A stretch of 52,275 nt of DNA from NCBI GenBank assembly GCA_020048055.1, contig JAIFNA010000008.1:1-52275 (forward strand). The letters are read 5' to 3'. The stretch is from Arcobacter sp. GTDB taxonomy: Bacteria > Campylobacterota > Campylobacteria > Campylobacterales > Arcobacteraceae. The notes beneath the pieces are model-generated. The model saw only the letters and a program-made list of their open reading frames with translations. It made no database searches and had not been told where the DNA came from. Position numbers and translations under genes: made by a program. This document shows, piece by piece, positions 51,001 through 52,275 of this stretch (position 1 is its first letter; each line of letters starts with the position of its first letter).

Positions 51001-52275
51001 TATTATCATCGCTATCACCAACTATTGTATCAGCATAATTTGAACCAATAATATTCTCGATTCCATAAAGTGTATCAACTCCATCTTGTCCATCTGAAGT
51101 TACTTTTCCAATATTTAGAGTAGTGTCATTTTCATCTACAATATTATAGTTTGCAACAATTCCAGCACCACTTGAAAGAAGAGAATAATCAACAGTATCA
51201 ATTGCTGCATCTACGTTTCCTGTAATATTGCCTGTGCCATCAATAGTAACAATTCCACCTACAATAGCATCATTTCCAGCTCCACCAATAAATCTATCAG
51301 TTCCCTCTCTACCAACAAGAGTATTGTCACTACTATTTCCAATTAATACATCGGCTACAGTTCCCCCTGCAAGATTTTCAACATTTTTGATTAATATATA
51401 TCCATTTGCCCCAGTATCTTGTGCTGTTGTTTGATTTGACATATCTATGCTAACTGATGTGGTTGAAGTTTGATAACTTACAAAGTCTTCACTTCCTGCA
51501 CCACCATCAATATAATCATAATTACTCATAGATGAGTTGGTCACACCACCACCAATGAGTGTATCATTTCCAGCTCCACCAACTAAACTATTTGCTGTAT
51601 CTGTACCAATAATAGTATCATCACCAACACCACCGATAGCTCCTTCAATATCTACAAAGGTAGTTCCAGCAATCGCTCCACCATTAAACGAAAAACTTCC
51701 TGTTGCAAGATTTACATTAATTTTATCTGTATCAAGGGTAGCAATTTTAGAAAAATCTACCGTATCAATATCTGCTCCATTTGGATTTCCAAGCCCATCA
51801 TTTCCAGACACATTTGTTCCATCTGTTCCATTATATGTAGTCGAGCCAATATTTCTAACCACAAAAGTATCATTTCCTGCTCCACCAATTAGGCTATCAG
51901 TACCACTACTTGAACCTTCACCATCAATTATGTCGTTTCCAGCTCCACCAGTGATTGTATTTGTACCGCCATCTCCACTTAAAGTATCGTTATTTGCTCC
52001 ACCAATAATATCTTCAATATTTTTGATTTTATCGTTAGCTAAACCATCTACACTGACTGTTGTTTCATTGGCTCCATCAAGATTTACAACAATAGCAGTA
52101 GAAATTGCACCATAACTTATAGTATCTTTATTTGCTCCACCATCAATTAGATTCCCAACATCACTATTCGTCGCTACAAAGAGGTCATCCCCATCCCCAC
52201 CTTGTAGATTATCAGCTCCTAGTCCACCACTTAGAGTATCAGCTCCAGCGTTACCAATTAGTGTATTTGCTAAGT
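24659..52275 (-). CDS. Giant RTX repeat protein, partial (N-terminus off the right edge)
   Basis: A single open frame of at least 9204 codons reads from the right edge to a TAA at 24659-24661. The protein would exceed roughly 0.9 MDa. It is a secreted type I (RTX) surface protein or adhesin by its features: hundreds of Asp/Gly nonapeptides GGxGxDxLx that bind calcium and fold as beta-rolls, no cysteine that I could find, and a C-terminus ending LHIDIV that suits a type I secretion signal. The array (about 27060-52275) has about 75 modules, each an RTX run, a 'DYS...V.V.L' beta linker and an 'IENIIGS..DD' motif. The last ~800 residues (24659-27060) are a different beta-strand region. A GTG at 51862 is not the start: the same repeats continue upstream. 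Secretion genes are not in view. Confidence 0.93.
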   Translation of the reverse strand, partial: LANTLIGNAGADTLSGGLGADNLQGGDGDDLFVATNSDVGNLIDGGANKDTISYGAISTAIVVNLDGANETTVSVDGLANDKIKNIEDIIGGANNDTLSGDGGTNTITGGAGNDIIDGEGSSSGTDSLIGGAGNDTFVVRNIGSTTYNGTDGTNVSGNDGLGNPNGADIDTVDFSKIATLDTDKINVNLATGSFSFNGGAIAGTTFVDIEGAIGGVGDDTIIGTDTANSLVGGAGNDTLIGGGVTNSSMSNYDYIDGGAGSEDFVSYQTSTTSVSIDMSNQTTAQDTGANGYILIKNVENLAGGTVADVLIGNSSDNTLVGREGTDRFIGGAGNDAIVGGIVTIDGTGNITGNVDAAIDTVDYSLLSSGAGIVANYNIVDENDTTLNIGKVTSDGQDGVDTLYGIENIIGSNYADTIVGDSDDNIINTFEGREGADVLNGGSGADKIYGGYINLGTTETSTGDALKDTLSGGSGDDSIYGRAGDDTLFGDSGNDVLDGGAGNDTASYLNENKIIVTLSEGGTVTIDSENNGFGVGSDDKDTLNGIENITGSNTGNDTIQGDSNANIISGMGGDDVLKGGAGNDSIDGGNHTNGIGDTISYDYITSTSDRVTVNLGAQSGTETISSVVSNDTIANIENVIGSAGNDDITGNIGNNTLHGGVTGNDIFRVSDGNDTVDGGTGGVDQAIYTGSNAGIVVTTTVGTTTYNVKKSDTTNDTLVNIEEVIGTNYIDTFTGGSLSDTFRGGENGDTLIGGAGNDTLYGDSGADIFISALNDGNDHFNGGDELNVTRGSDTVDYSSIIDSDTNLAEGGIKVTLAGSGEAIVYIDKDSDGFGGNDEEDVAVNIENITGTQNNDSIVGDTGNNILKGEAGDDTLNGGSGADNIFGGIGNDIISGGSGADILKGDDGDDTFTFSATNSDIVDDAIDGGNHTVLVGGAQGATNAYAGKGDTVDYSSLTIATGDAGVELMLNGATNAYVKVAGVTNHTVVNVENIIGTTGVDFITGDDTDNTIIGNSGADTLRGGAGNDTILGGAGSDILRGGEGNDYLDGGNDIGIDTVDYSNETANLIVDITDGAHTITAGQVDTFINIEGVIGGSGDDLLQGNSGANSLVGGSGDDTLIGAGATSGVDYLDGGLGADFVSFNYTATGMKVDMSIVDAQDTARIVDGFTDLIIRNIEHAEGGMGNDYLIGNDSANTLKGLGGSDTLMGGKGDDTLDGGYDRRVAFTINFFSSATTYSFVIAGITFSATGLSASEVYNKLVFDFRANTTLNNGTNQYSIMSDGASIYLSAKDSDTVSASYLTQSELIATDWADYSYSNIDNGIIADMSSGVVANDGFGGVDTLKEIENIKGSKLSDTIVGDSGNNTILGEDGIDTISGGAGNDYLDGGNSNDTIYGGDGIDIINGGANNDDLYGGNKDEWSDSFDDTLNGGDGADTIYASFQIDGADGDDTTADTIDGGAGIDTLNYSNLLASNGIKVTLATSSLVSVTINGGDYDLIQNIENIIGSKGDDTITGDDGVNVLAGGEGADKLNGGDNNDTLSGGIGDDVLNGNNGNDELNGDTGDDTFEASLGSDVIHGGENLLKGDWVDYSNLETQNSGLDNVGIVINLALTTAQTVHNDNANNQDVIQAIDGVENIKGSEFDDTITGNGLINVLLGGAGGDTFFGSGGADIIIGGNATFNSNGTIGSHTDSAGIDEVNYSNSGASITTNISVGGITVTSDDEDTLIDIEKVVGSTSDDVFKLSGTGAIVDGASGSDTASYNENIIDGKKLVVTLNGSATVTALLDGAAADKLLNIENITGTKNDDTIIGDGLANALSGGDGADTLNGMAGIDNLQGGAGDDILDGGIGNDIINGGANNDTLIGGIGNDNMDGGTDSDWVDYGYITSTDNGGSKYGANIDLANSTASEIGVGSEVGSDSLSNIEHVIGSKNADLITGTAGVNSLIGGDGADTFIGGAGDDEIFGGLANGDDTASDTVDYTAQNKINVQLATNSTVTVDSNNDTSFDVADERDAIHGIENVIGSNSGNDTIFGDSNANILNGLGGDDLFKGASATNDTSNDTFIGGAGSDTVSYDYTSANISVDLNLGTSTGNGSDVLSGIENIIGGTGNDIVVMQSGNATNIIDGGSGIDTISYASYSANPVVVDLSQTTAQIVVISSSDIDTILNIENVIGTNNDDSFIGNSSANILNGGTAGNDTADYSYLNNATLNGGAGVAVVDLATATASVNSTDIDSLVSIENINGSKNNDTFIMKSGATANVIDGNSGIDTVSYEKYTTKVTVNLGATDGINTVTTSDVDTLVDIENLSGSSDGDELTGSNIANIINGGEGSDTVYSSAGSDTINGGADATSNDIDRVNYINESQKIILSSNASEYLVSKTNYVNNTDTLINIEEIFGTNHDDTMIGGTSNDTFYGDNGNDLLEGGDGADKLYGGAGDDTLVGGAGNDTLDGGTNNSGAGKGDWVDYSARTFGVDITLVSGSGIAYVDSLADGLTTHSGSEEQDTLNNIENIKGSTVADKIVGDNSSNTILGEAGDDIIDGGAGADKLFGGNNNDTFIQKDGETAGDALDGELGIDTVNYSGISEAIEVRLTTSTAANVKIGGAINDHTIKNIENVIGGTESDKIEGDSKDNILDGTSGAHDTLSFANVTTAVVANIGAISNDITGLSASGADVGTDSVLHFDDIIGGSGADTLVGNTEGNTITSGSGNDTVYGEDGADRLYGEDGNDTLIGGAGADNLYGGTNDTNIGDTASYLGSSSVTATLRGVSYGTASEVTGGAGSVDNLYDIENLTGSNGNDTLEGNSLNNTLDGGLGNNTLSYIGATGGISIDLSNNSTAQDTQNDGTDFIKNFQNLIGSSNNDILKGSVEKNIITAGAGNDSILSGAEADTVYGEAGNDEITGGAGNDSLYGGSGNDTFKISLGDGDDIIDGYDGVQVEIANSDNVDTINYSAITDATYHLNANLNTGTNTVTNGTVMIAQTTSNIENIIGTSGNDTIIGNTLDNTLEGGNGDDTLTGGLGNDRLVGGANGANGDWVDYSSQSQIKVNLLVNGTVTINSDGADGFEVDDELDTLSGIEHIKGSDSATLGDDITGDSENNSILGLSGNDTIDGAGGNDHMDGGTGTNTLSYASLASGGVKVNLSGSGYTINSGTIAANSASGNGADSIFNFVNIIGSGGADTLVGTTDANVINGGAGDDVIDGLGGNDNLKGGSGNDTFMMALNDGQDVLDGEGSKDTVDYSYITTTNGIKVTLDTEAIVTVMLDKDGDGNFNNGNIRDTDDTLVDDTIVNIENVIGGAGDDIIIGDGVANILRGNNGIDSIFGGAGDDTVSGDAGADILKGDTGEDTLYGGTGNDSVRGGEDDDILYGGSTASDSEAGTGDDILKGEDGDDIIYGNDGDDILEGGAGADQLFGGVGSDILSGGIGIDTIDGGEGSESAGGDSVDYSGETLSLDINLKSIGSGLAGYSTALVGGSTADYLKNIENVRGTSYADYIGGDDDNNLIEGNYGNDIIVGADGNDTLLGGAGDDIFKAGLDLSGDKALDDGEDGIDTIDGDGGTGGDVGNDTVDYSATSKFINVDLSVIGGDGYTTVTVSTYSDDKIKNIENITGSAGADTIEGNSGVNILNGSAGDDTLIGNGGNDTLIGGSGIDTADYSGATGSIVANLGIAVEVTNDGYGNIDNLDGIEVLIGSSFDDSMTGSATSDTFVGGDGYDKFYGSASGDSFYAGSLNASGVHTADTGGNLVEYSSGASKVYVDLSATLTDASGNVYSEVLKSNSSANDGFVTSLASKDKLYGIRDVTGTSSYDTLTGNSLANNLLGGAGDDILSGLGGADNLVGGLGNDTFVATSNNDGIDNISGGAGDDTVDYSAYGSSHNISVTLGEAGNAVTLNVAGAGSDHDVLIDIENVISSNGADNIVGNTLANTLVGMSGKDQLDGGAGNDKLYGDNIADNLSAVVDGTNDDTLKGGEGNDELYGGKGDDTLQGGSGDDIINGGSGSDTVDYRSATSGVTVDLAIDGSAQAIGGGEGSDTLFGIENVLGSSHADIFKTNYTANSILDGGVVDSEGGDTVDYSSLDVDNATIDKIVSNLGTATVTGNSGGTATSKTDTLISIENLTGSNGNDTITGNALDNTIRGGAGADFIEGGLGDDYLNGGSGVDTVNYSTAGEGVNVNLGIDGTAQIVSVNQGSDTFVGIENVLGSQYGDTFKGNNTVSNTFNGGTTTIGGSTENANDENDRVNYEDSASSVVVTLNTNTVTIGGTVTDSLYNIEHIIGSAGDDTFTGNIDNNSLIGGAGNDTFKIIDVNNGSDVIEGDLNNQNIGARDTIDYSAISNTYYLDANLTNSTLILKNTSDSVAVDNDIVRNIEDIVGSSGNDTIIGNASKNILSGANGTDNIDGGAGNDEIFGGDNTDNATTSTVYELLNGGDGNDTVWGGNGNDSILGGSDVGIDSLYGEAGNDKLEGGAGADFIDGGLNNDFIKGEAGEDLIYGGLGVDTIYGGTEGDIIHGDDIAHGSGDGDDTIFGEDGTDTIYGGYGNDTISGGANDDKIYGGIVGNTDYDNAIYGSSDTVTYATSANGVTVNFVTNTATGEGNDELYGIENAIGSTKDDIFISKLTVSNKIDGGEGAETFGDQISYVSLVVDNAVQDYVSVDFSSAPTNGYYDAKIYVDGNLTITDGLKDIENISGSNGNDYIVGFTDNNTLSGLSGDDTLGGGLGIDYIDGGTNTSVGDTVTYAYVGAGKSVVVDFLSSTGFVDGTDSDTLFGIENVVATSGDDIIKMATGSIANKIDGGSAGSDTVSYEHYTAGVTVALGETSSQTVVAGDADTLISIENIIGGAGADILIGGNGTEANRLDGGAGSDTFKMGRYNNTTNTVFDADDGIDYIVGGSGSDTLDYSVISKNITVILNGINDTVVAIVDYADDTINGIENFISGSGNDNITGDLESNTLRGGSGNDVISGKTGLDELYGDDGDDDISGGTDDDRLDGGAGADILDGGIDKDILIGGTGSDTLKGGVGNDTLYGGTLAGSVHTDSESDWVSYADAVDLITINLGGADGETLASGANGYGKGLSGDQGQGLDSFFGIENVIGSNQADTITGSSVANTILSGSGDDTIYMGLSDGADSINGGFGSDTVDYSSITDGDTNLATNGITVSLNGATQTTVTINGGTNDIIQNVENIIGTANNDTFRGDNKSNTLTGGAGSDTIEYTYSTIESTGVIVNLGDGTATETVSSVKVVDTILGIENVVGSNYDDTFIAKAGETNIIDGNESSNPKNELNGDTIDYSSNGATKILVDLGVVSLGYSTVTVSDGNSTDLIKNIENIKGTTGNDTITGDNDKNTLQGGEGNDTLKGGGGADRLIGDDGDDLFIEDTTSEATGDVISGGAGYDTISYLGLTSGITVSLDGVTTATVSIGANTHTLTQIEYIIGTNHNDIITGDQNLNKVEGMGGDDQIAGQSGSDLLYGGNDELNSVGSGNDTIDGKDGDDQIWGGDGLDTLYGKDGIDTLFGEDGNDSLLGGIGADTLVGGNGDDVFIFDAADNQIDIVYGGDSLSDVSQNDMIDYTQAIKGMTITLGEGNLIGTASSDDQGIDNIYGIEHVKGSNLEGDNITGNSDANSIFGLGGDDTLYGKDGIDHLIGGNGADTLYGNDDTGASDDGAVDTLDGGVGADILVGGDGNDIINGGDDNDIIIATTDSDGADIIDGGIGADTLNYSALSDIDNKVVVTLANAINTNSTIEVTNSVGTHTGTNDDTVRNIENVIGTSGNDTFSGNTSVNTFIGGAGNDTVRYDYAALLSGVVVNLQTGFATEGAGVVDTITTIENVVGSNFDDTFITKSGETNIIHGGESADPKNEINGDMIDYSSNDATKILIDLGLVANGYSTVTVSDGDSTDLIKNIENIKGTVGNDTIKGSNEKNSLFGMAGADILDGGAGNDTIYGGAGNDTITGGADADKLYGNEGDDVFKGVGFTSDIIDGGSEIDASKGSDSVDYSLVDVSTKTVGINVTLTDNVVANVQLDGINDHTIVNIENIIGTSKADNIIGDTNKNTLFGGDGIDYIDGGDENDIIDGGANTGVESLLGGNGNDTVTGGAGVDYLSGGAGSDILYGDDSLSSDTLVNNDTLDGGAGEDTLIGGYGNDTLIGGADDDKLKGGEGSDTADYSGSSTSVQANLTNSFAVGGATGTDTFESIENITGSNLVNVADQITGDGGANTLLGLAGDDTISEGAGDDYIEGGAGNDYIIAGAGNDNIDGDDTDSVTINGASDTLDFTSIAITDDTGDTRDSDGTGLDSAVTDSYKGIEIDLGVVTAQRIHATYGTDTITNIENVIGSDLGDYLAGNSGNNTFDGRSGNDYIIGLGGADKLLGGAGTDTVDFSVGSPTTGIIVDMTTNQTEGSNGSYRVQNDGFGNKEFIDGIENIIGTNSADIIYGDGLSNSLVGLAGNDTLRGGGESDTLDGGADSDTADFSDLAFGVVLDLDTDDGGSSSGTAVSNGKTDYLIAIENVIGTDRSDTITGDHNNNTIFAGGENDTIKGLGGVDYLDGGVGIDTIDFNDGTQGVKINLSVSQTFGTDTTYAIQNDGFGNKEFATGIENVVGTLYVDTIIGDGSDNKLEGGASGDTLYGGAGSDTLTGGIGADTFRGGLGDDIIYGTDTALTANSDRDVLDYSASATGITANLGTTTTHSYLNGAVLNTTENTATGEGTDKIYDIQDVIGSNNIDILIGDSGVNSLMGRGGNDILFGLGGADVISGEDGEDTILGGLDGDTIYGGTSTADSGIADWIDYSYVVNTNAINADLSRTNNQEIFLIGTASSFDHVVGIENIKGTKNADILKGSDSFASINTLDGYTGNDTIYSSKGADYIDGGAGVDTLDYTGATTKVIVDLGINKALDDGDHNGASLVEDLIYNIERIIGTTGNDEIYGDSSANTLEGGAGVDTLKGREGDDNILGGAGADTIEGGDGIDTIQGGTGNDTIYGGVGVDTIFGDEDDDIIYAGAGNDSVTGGAGSDTLSYSLAESLVVVNLADGGTNFGTAVGSLEGTDTLKDHIEIIRASNYNDTLIGFSGTSIVGNNYDDTLLGEGGDDTIYGGIGNDSLNGGSGDDIFRGGAGNDIIDGDTGSNTIDFSDVSSGITVYLDKKDGTDTATTYEVMSDGFGGFDRLYNVTKVIGSNHNDTIKGTTGTDTLVAGGGDDFIIATGGGDSIDGGSANQTNGDWLSFQLVGENTSDPDGFTGVRANMSGGSITGGLGATTIFEIENLKGTSFRDMLTGDNLNNTLDGFGGNDLIDGGVGNDHLLGGAGNDTLRGGAGLDKYDGGDGIDIVDFYNEASSVIVNLSTKEITDGADNSETDIINIENIGGTSLYGDTLSGNSGVNTIYGYGGADTIYGLDGIDTLFGGTGNDKLYTGVGIGDIADGGEGTDTLYGNFDGDFLYGGAANTVGFSEEDWIDFTGSIGVNIDLVTVVTAGSGAYAGSYAKAINITDSAKFDYVMNVENAIGSSANDTFRGTDDKNSFLGGDGNDVMYLSLGNDNYDGQGGSDWLSLQYMNSANEIRLDGGTAGSTLISNVENIIAFNGAQNTTVWGSGYDNTFIMYDGVDHVLGNSGNDVYDLGAGDDRASANQGQDTLVGGSGFDYLDYRHFWGQSTSNVIILTSQDLNGDGDTSDTYESTTIESVTVTGLATLANGTYEFFKVRDGLGAYDYIYKESDGTADFEGFYLSWNGDIFSGDSEGNAVFSYEGNDTIYGQGGADYIVAGSGSDLVYGGADNDSIWGEGDADYLIGGAGNDHVDGGDGNDNIWGEDGDDNLYGQNGNDTIYDGVGTDYIDGGGDLADYLLFVGGSSRVVVNLSGATISYDASNLAGNLLIDSYGNFETVVNIEHITATIYNDTLAGGDSNNTFNGGDGNDHIYASLGNDYIQGGAGTDIMNFSNLTTQSGVSIDLYSQHNAVFNTAGTSYVSTVFGIENLVASSQNDTILGDDIVNTIYGGAGIDTITARLGNDVLYGEAGNDTINGGGGDDTIDGGADSDTVSFTGVGSSISINLDTVVNGGIAATRAIGDGTDTLVGIENAIGGNSGDIIYGDGNVNTISGGTGDDSLFGGAGDDILNGDSDIDILDGGTGNDRLNGGTGDDTIVMLTGDGNDTINGGTGLDVLDFSTYTSSMNLTLSASFTTTYFGTDTITNVEGIKASTVGDTITGDANSNIIYGMAGSDTLSGLDGNDTIYGGNDNDTLIGGAGDDYLSGEGGSDWADFTGTNVNMNIDLRSNKALGEGTDTLISIEHIKLGNGTNVIQGDGTSNTIQGGTGSDTLTYVDATGAVSVTLSGTVSGADGSDAFSGIENFIGSGSNDTFTHNAVFNGSLDGGVGTDTLNYNSSTTAMTVTNNSSITGGGNTTALTNIEIIKTGTGADTFNMSSIAGINTLDGGGGTDTLSLSGSLDLTGISLLNFENYDVGAGLTLTIQASQLTGKTVTGAGIVNVTNLDAATALNANFANVAAGITLNVDWSGTATYTGNLTNVDTLKVSSGTMTVSDDILGNIPVSGTGSIVVQVDTSSSQDFANLSLSGTKTVTFTADSVFSGDFQNARVSVNSGVTLTTTFAKLSGKTISGAGNITLSDSSVTATNANFIANSISGIVTATVTADTASALNTALANATSSDALTLTVNGTTAAATDLTGLDGKTSVAVNASAITAITGTGAEVAAVVAASGITTATNYAATLSGTSSASDVNTVAGDTTGIVTTTVTADTAASLVAGLGNADSNDALTLTVNGATATAADLITLDGKTSVDISVTATAVTGTYADLTTVYTTNAANYANLGDEAITITDTQSATNVNAILTKTSAIVTATVTADTAANLNTNLANATSSDALTLTINGTSATGANLTALDGKTSVAITISSSSGFAVSMASGETLNLSGFTNSVTGGALTITDNTGNEIITGTAASDIVNLTSGNDTVDLGNGSDTINVTASNINTSDNISDTGSTGTDILNITTSGTIDSANLIDVSGIETLNLFSGADTITFDDLAEFNSFRNEFTDIVDAGGNDSLSFGSTAISGDLDFSKLAEFENLNLSSVADNLTISGDEPDAINGLAGNDTFTINFNNLLNFDFDGGSDTDTVKVNGTGTGESTSGANFETASGAGFSNIETLDLTGLDFGGFSDDEEYLFTDSMLDAWNGAGSTFTLKINAEDAENIKFTEEGGTVREGTGSGDSGHTITTGDYDLGNTTLHIDIV
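25680..26460 (-). repeat. Three tandem ~105-residue repeats
   Basis: Three copies share VTADTA..L...LANA.S.DALTL.VNG....A.L..LDGKTSV. The DNA repeats every ~307-318 bases (centres near 25750, 26070 and 26385). They resemble the 'LDGKTSVAV...TGTAADV' repeats seen in other giant bacterial surface proteins. The DNA copies have diverged. Confidence 0.75.
29140..29425 (-). other. Non-repeat insertion in the RTX array (aromatic-rich)
   Basis: Between LDYRHFWGQ and the next RTX run lie about 95 residues without RTX repeats. They contain an EF-hand-like loop DLNGDGDTSDTYES and an aromatic-rich stretch (YEFFKVRDGLGAYDYIYK, FEGFYLSWNGDIFSG). It may be a small folded domain exposed on the fibre. Confidence 0.6.
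34558..34985 (-). repeat. Recently duplicated RTX module, copy A
   Basis: Encodes GSNFDDTFITKSGETNIIHG followed by a linker with KNEINGDMIDYSS and GYSTVTVSDGDSTDLIKNIEN. It is much closer to copy B at 36290-36720 than to any other module, at protein and DNA level. Confidence 0.7.
36290..36720 (-). repeat. Recently duplicated RTX module, copy B
   Basis: Encodes GSNYDDTFIAKAGETNIIDG, KNELNGDTIDYSS and GYSTVTVSDGNSTDLIKNIEN. The partner of copy A, offset by about 1.73 kb, so the duplication unit may span several modules. Confidence 0.7.
38650..39130 (-). repeat. Long uninterrupted RTX run
   Basis: About 150 residues of almost pure RTX nonapeptides (from GNDEIFGGDN through GGANDDKIYGG) with no IENIIGS linker. 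It is one of the longest beta-roll blocks in the array and would bind many calcium ions. Confidence 0.7.
41995..42400 (-). repeat. Long uninterrupted RTX run
   Basis: About 130 residues of consecutive nonapeptides (from GDGVANILRGNNG through LSGGIGIDTIDGG) broken only by the short spacer STASDSEAGTG. Confidence 0.7.
48345..48615 (-). other. Non-repeat insertion in the RTX array (about 90 residues)
   Basis: Between GGYDRR and YSNIDNGIIADMSS the RTX pattern is replaced by an ordinary-looking sequence (FTINFFSSATTYSFVIAGI, SASEVYNKLVFDFRANT, YSIMSDGASIYLSAKDSD). Hydrophobic and aromatic residues are far more frequent than in the flanks. It resembles a small beta-rich domain of the kind inserted in flagellar hook or adhesin proteins, but I cannot name a family. 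Confidence 0.6.

Larger units (their letters stand above)
27060..52275 (-). repeat. RTX module array (about 75 modules)
   Basis: I counted about 75 'IENIIGS..DD'-like motifs, each closing a linker between RTX runs, so the mean module is about 110 residues (330 bases). Near-identical short DNA words recur throughout, such as CCAGCTCCACC, the complement of the GGAG codons. The array runs beyond the right edge. Confidence 0.85.

Noticed and set aside
51860..51862. GTG codon as the start of the giant RTX gene
   Set aside because: The same frame stays open upstream to the window edge and encodes the same RTX modules (for example LIGGAGNDTFVVRN spans the GTG), so it is an internal Val codon.
24801..52115. 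Many long open frames on the plus strand opposite the giant gene (the longest about 370 codons at 24801-25916)
   Set aside because: They are shadows of the repeat coding: low-complexity Ser/Pro/Leu/Val peptides with no ribosome sites or domains, mirroring the Gly/Asp/Thr codons of the minus strand.
27060..52275. CRISPR-like short DNA repeats
   Set aside because: The recurring words (such as CCAGCTCCACC) are codons of RTX nonapeptides in one open frame, spaced irregularly, with no spacer structure or cas genes.

Overview
The window is AT-rich bacterial chromosome, most likely from a Campylobacterota (epsilonproteobacterial) species of the Arcobacter or Sulfurimonas type. The evidence is gene content and order. 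There is a fused ispDF followed by an HP1021/Cj1608-type atypical response regulator. There is also a glyQ-nif3-zinc ribbon-waaA-pseudouridine synthase block, a secG-frr-pyrE block, a short SpeE next to coaE, and a SapC-family gene. I cannot resolve the genus from sequence reading alone. No rRNA, tRNA, insertion sequence, CRISPR array or replication origin is visible. No gap between genes exceeds about 140 bases.

Layout. Positions 1-1059 hold the N-terminal part of a lipoprotein with a cadherin-like domain, running off the left edge. Positions 1123-5433 are a minus-strand housekeeping operon: glyQ, nif3-like, zinc ribbon protein, waaA, RluA-type pseudouridine synthase. purL diverges from it (5529-7736). 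A second minus-strand group (7803-10179) is rplM-rpsI plus a peptide-type ABC substrate-binding protein. A small membrane protein, an MFS transporter with an RDD-family protein, truC (plus strand) and secG-frr-pyrE follow. A BioC-like methyltransferase diverges from secG. Positions 15487-19851 form a plus-strand run: ispDF, atypical response regulator, pgpA, speE-like, coaE, dapF. It ends at a strong hairpin shared with a convergent minus-strand operon (19889-23812). That operon carries a circularly permuted ATP-grasp protein, an alpha-E protein and two AstE/aspartoacylase-family proteins, one of which has lost its zinc ligands.

The right half (24659-52275) is one open frame on the minus strand: at least 9204 codons of a giant RTX (calcium-binding nonapeptide) protein whose start lies beyond the right edge. 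It has about 75 modules. Each pairs a run of GGxGxDxLx repeats with a linker ending in an 'IENIIGS'-like motif. Several linkers contain EF-hand-like Asp-rich loops, and two places carry non-repeat insertions. The C-terminal ~800 residues are a different, Thr/Ala-rich beta-strand region with three ~105-residue repeats. A SapC-family gene (SapC is known from the Campylobacter fetus S-layer locus) starts 19 bases downstream of the giant gene. The pair looks like a surface-layer or adhesin locus whose type I secretion genes are not in the window.

The most notable items are the giant RTX-SapC pair, the ATP-grasp/alpha-E/AstE/pseudo-AstE operon, the Ser-for-Asp response regulator, a probable leaderless methyltransferase gene, and a recurring promoter pattern of TAAAAT followed at once by a CG-rich stretch.
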